DNA of 64,000 nucleotides from Mesostigma viride (lineage: Eukaryota > Streptophyta > Mesostigmatophyceae > Mesostigmatales > Mesostigmataceae). The DNA lies in NCBI GenBank assembly GCA_009746045.1, contig RPFO01002283.1, positions 109,741 to 173,740 on the forward strand, read 5' to 3'. Below the pieces are notes generated by a model, which was given only the letters and a program-made list of their open reading frames with translations, was not told the DNA's origin and made no database searches. The stretch's first letter is position 1. Every line of letters starts with the position of its first letter. This document shows positions 61,101-64,000 of the stretch, piece after piece. The position numbers and the translations under genes are program-made.

Positions 61101-64000
61101 GCCTAGCCCACGGGTCACAATTGGCCGACAGGTAGATGCAGCCAGCCCCGGGCGTGTCGCAGACAGTAATCACTACGTAGGCCGCGGTGCCGCACCTCGG
61201 CGCAGGTTTTTTCAGCTGTGCATGGAGAAAAAAACGTGTCTCAATCCAGGAACCCCCGTCGGTTCATCATGTCAGCCTAGAAAACTGGAGCGGTGGAGCC
61301 ACAACTAACGGGAAAGCCGCATTCAAATTCGCCTAGCCCACGGGTCACAATTGGCCGACAGGTAGATGCAGCCAGCCCCGGGCGTGTCGCAGACAGTAAT
61401 CACTACGGTAGGCCGCGGTGCCGCACCTCGGCGCAGGTTTTTTCAGCTGTGCATGGAGAAAAAAACGTGTCTCAATCCAGGAACCCCCGTCGGTTCATCA
61501 TGTCAGCCTAGAAAACTGGAGCGGTGGAGCCACAACTAACGGGAAAGCCGCATTCAAATTCGCCTAGCCCACGGGTCACAATTGGCCGACAGGTAGATGC
61601 AGCCAGCCCCGGGCGTGTCGCAGACAGTAATCACTACGTAGGCCGCGGTGCCGCACCTCGGCGCAGGTTTTTTCAGCTGTGCATGGAGAAAAAAACGTGT
61701 CTCAATCCAGGAACCCCCGTCGGTTCATCATGTCAGCCTAGAAAACTGGAGCGGTGGAGCCACAACTAACGGGAAAGCCGCATTCAAATTCGCCTAGCCC
61801 ACGGGTCACAATTGGCCGACAGGTAGATGCAGCCAGCCCCGGGCGTGTCGCAGACAGTAATCACTACGTAGGCCGCGGTGCCGCACCTCGGCGCAGGTTT
61901 TTTCAGCTGTGCATGGAGAAAAAAACGTGTCTCAATCCAGGAACCCCCGTCGGTTCATCATGTCAGCCTAGAAAACTGGAGCGGTGGAGCCACAACTAAC
62001 GGGAAAGCCGCATTCAAATTCGCCTAGCCCACGGGTCACAATTGGCCGACAGGTAGATGCAGCCAGCCCCGGGCGTGTCGCAGACAGTAATCACTACGTA
62101 GGCCGCGGTGCCGCACCTCGGCGCAGGTTTTTTCAGCTGTGCATGGAGAAAAAAACGTGTCTCAATCCAGGAACCCCCGTCGGTTCATCATGTCAGCCTA
62201 GAAAACTGGAGCGGTGGAGCCACAACTAACGGGAAAGCCGCATTCAAATTCGCCTAGCCCACGGGTCACAATTGGCCGACAGGTAGATGCAGCCAGCCCC
62301 GGGCGTGTCGCAGACAGTAATCACTACGTAGGCCGCGGTGCCGCACCTCGGCGCAGGTTTTTTCAGCTGTGCATGGAGAAAAAAACGTGTCTCAATCCAG
62401 GAACCCCGTCGGTTCATCATGTCAGCCTAGAAAACTGGAGCGGTGGAGCCACAACTAACGGGAAAGCCGCATTCAAATTCGCCTAGCCCACGGGTCACAA
62501 TTGGCCGACAGGTAGATGCAGCCAGCCCCGGGCGTGTCGCAGACAGTAATCACTACGTAGGCCGCGGTGCCGCACCTCGGCGCAGGTTTTTTCAGCTGTG
62601 CATGGAGAAAAAAACGTGTCTCAATCCAGGAACCCCCGTCGGTTCATCATGTCAGCCTAGAAAACTGGAGCGGTGGAGCCACAACTAACGGGAAAGCCGC
62701 ATTCAAATTCGCCTAGCCCACGGGTCACAATTGGCCGACAGGTAGATGCAGCCAGCCCCGGGCGTGTCGCAGACAGTAATCACTACGTAGGCCGCGGTGC
62801 CGCACCTCGGCGCAGGTTTTTTCAGCTGTGCATGGAGAAAAAAACGTGTCTCAATCCAGGAACCCCCGTCGGTTCATCATGTCAGCCTAGAAAACTGGAG
62901 CGGTGGAGCCACAACTAACGGGAAAGCCGCATTCAAATTCGCCTAGCCCACGGGTCACAATTGGCCGACAGGTAGATGCAGCCAGCCCCGGGCGTGTCGC
63001 AGACAGTAATCACTACGTAGGCCGCGGTGCCGCACCTCGGCGCAGGTTTTTTCAGCTGTGCATGGAGAAAAAAACGTGTCTCAATCCAGGAACCCCCGTC
63101 GGTTCATCATGTCAGCCTAGAAAACTGGAGCGGTGGAGCCACAACTAACGGGAAAGCCGCATTCAAATTCGCCTAGCCCACGGGTCACAATTGGCCGACA
63201 GGTAGATGCAGCCAGCCCCGGGCGTGTCGCAGACAGTAATCACTACTACGTAGGCCGCGGTGCCGCACCTCGGCGCAGGTTTTTTCAGCTGTGCATGGAG
63301 AAAAAAACGTGTCTCAATCCAGGAACCCCCGTCGGTTCATCATGTCAGCCTAGAAAACTGGAGCGGTGGAGCCACAACTAACGGGAAAGCCGCATTCAAA
63401 TTCGCCTAGCCCACGGGTCACAATTGGCCGACAGGTAGATGCAGCCAGCCCCGGGCGTGTCGCAGACAGTAATCACTACGTAGGCCGCGGTGCCGCACCT
63501 CGGCGCAGGTTTTTTCAGCTGTGCATGGAGAAAAAAACGTGTCTCAATCCAGGAACCCCCGTCGGTTCATCATGTCAGCCTAGAAAACTGGAGCGGTGGA
63601 GCCACAACTAACGGGAAAGCCGCATTCAAATTCGCCTAGCCCACGGGTCACAATTGGCCGACAGGTAGATGCAGCCAGCCCCGGGCGTGTCGCAGACAGT
63701 AATCACTATCGTAGGCGCGCGTGCCGCACCTCGGCGCAGGTTTTTTCAGCTGTGCATGGAGAAAAAAACGTGTCTCAATCCAGGAACCCCCGTCGGTTCA
63801 TCATGTCAGCCTAGAAAACTAGCGTGGAGCCACAACTAACGGGAAAGCCGCATTCAAATTCGCCTAGCCCACGGGTCACAATTGGCCGACAGGTAGATGC
63901 AGCCAGCCCCCGGGCGTGTCGCAGACAGTAATCACTACTCGTAGGCCGCCGGCTGCCGCACCTCGGCGCAGGTTTTTTCAGCTGTGCATGAGAAAAAAAA
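55196..64000. repeat. 230-bp satellite, about 38 copies
   Basis: Units start at GGCCGCGGTGCCGCACCTCG and repeat every 230 bp from 55196 (next at 55426) to the window end. Internal copies are identical apart from an extra G near the unit border in five copies (231 bp), one lost C (229 bp, near 62404) and one ACT duplication (233 bp, near 63243). The last two or three units have several indels. The 72-81-codon frames in each unit shift frame between units and are not genes. Confidence 0.97.

Noticed and set aside
55309-63814. Repeated 72-81-codon frames as a tandem gene family
   Set aside because: They arise once per 230-bp unit, overlap the next unit and change frame when one base is added; no protein motif is present.
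55196-64000. 5S rRNA or other small-RNA gene array
   Set aside because: The T6 run could stop polymerase III, but no A box, C box or convincing B box and no 5S-like core is present in the unit.

Overview
The window is nuclear DNA of a eukaryote with a large, repeat-rich genome. It holds LTR retrotransposons with tRNA-primer sites and target-site duplications, several 5'-truncated LINE families, cut-and-paste transposons with TA or TTAA targets, minisatellites and a long satellite array. There are no bacterial operons, ribosome-binding sites or CRISPR-cas genes. The style (zf-RVT LINEs, Ty1/copia and Ty3/gypsy elements, GC-rich coding next to AT-rich spacers) suggests a green-lineage alga or plant, but no marker gene fixes the species. 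I recognise no intact host gene; nearly every gene-like stretch belongs to a mobile element.

Layout. 821-3118: truncated LINEs nested in each other (LINE-B, split by a TA-target mini-transposon that holds LINE-C; then LINE-A, split by another LINE-B). 3124-3486: AT-rich palindromic repeats with unrelated spacers. 3780-7565: a composite with weak inverted ends that contains a LINE C-terminus and a 2.1-kb piggyBac-like element bounded by TTAA. 7599-18973: element X, a young gag-only LTR retrotransposon whose 5' LTR carries a LINE-B insertion and whose leader carries a second LTR element, Y (8677-16778, decayed Ty3/gypsy interior). 18979-29463: unclassified DNA with LINE tails, LINE ORF1 fragments, a foldback element, an imperfect inverted repeat and a second AT-rich palindromic array.

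29464-37789: a palindromic GTATACGG-type element into which Copia-A (29511-37540, minus strand) has inserted. Copia-A has LTRs about 99% identical, an intact 1197-codon pol and a broken gag. Its pol has the unusual order integrase, protease, reverse transcriptase, RNase H, with DTN in place of the protease DTG and HGDD in place of the RT YxDD. 39564-44587: more palindromic modules, microsatellites, a 50-bp G-rich minisatellite and a 125-bp polypyrimidine minisatellite. 44588-49492: a gag, a single LTR and a truncated pol of Copia-A relatives in permuted order.

49493-55195: LINE-A, an almost complete R2-like non-LTR retrotransposon on the minus strand, with PHD finger, RING-H2 finger, C2H2-like fingers, reverse transcriptase, CCHC knuckle and restriction-like endonuclease, broken by two small frame errors. 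Directly upstream of its 5' end a 230-bp satellite runs from 55196 to the window end (about 38 nearly identical copies). The 3' flank of LINE-A is copia sequence and not satellite, so the monomers may belong to the 5' region of LINE-A, as L1 promoter monomers do.
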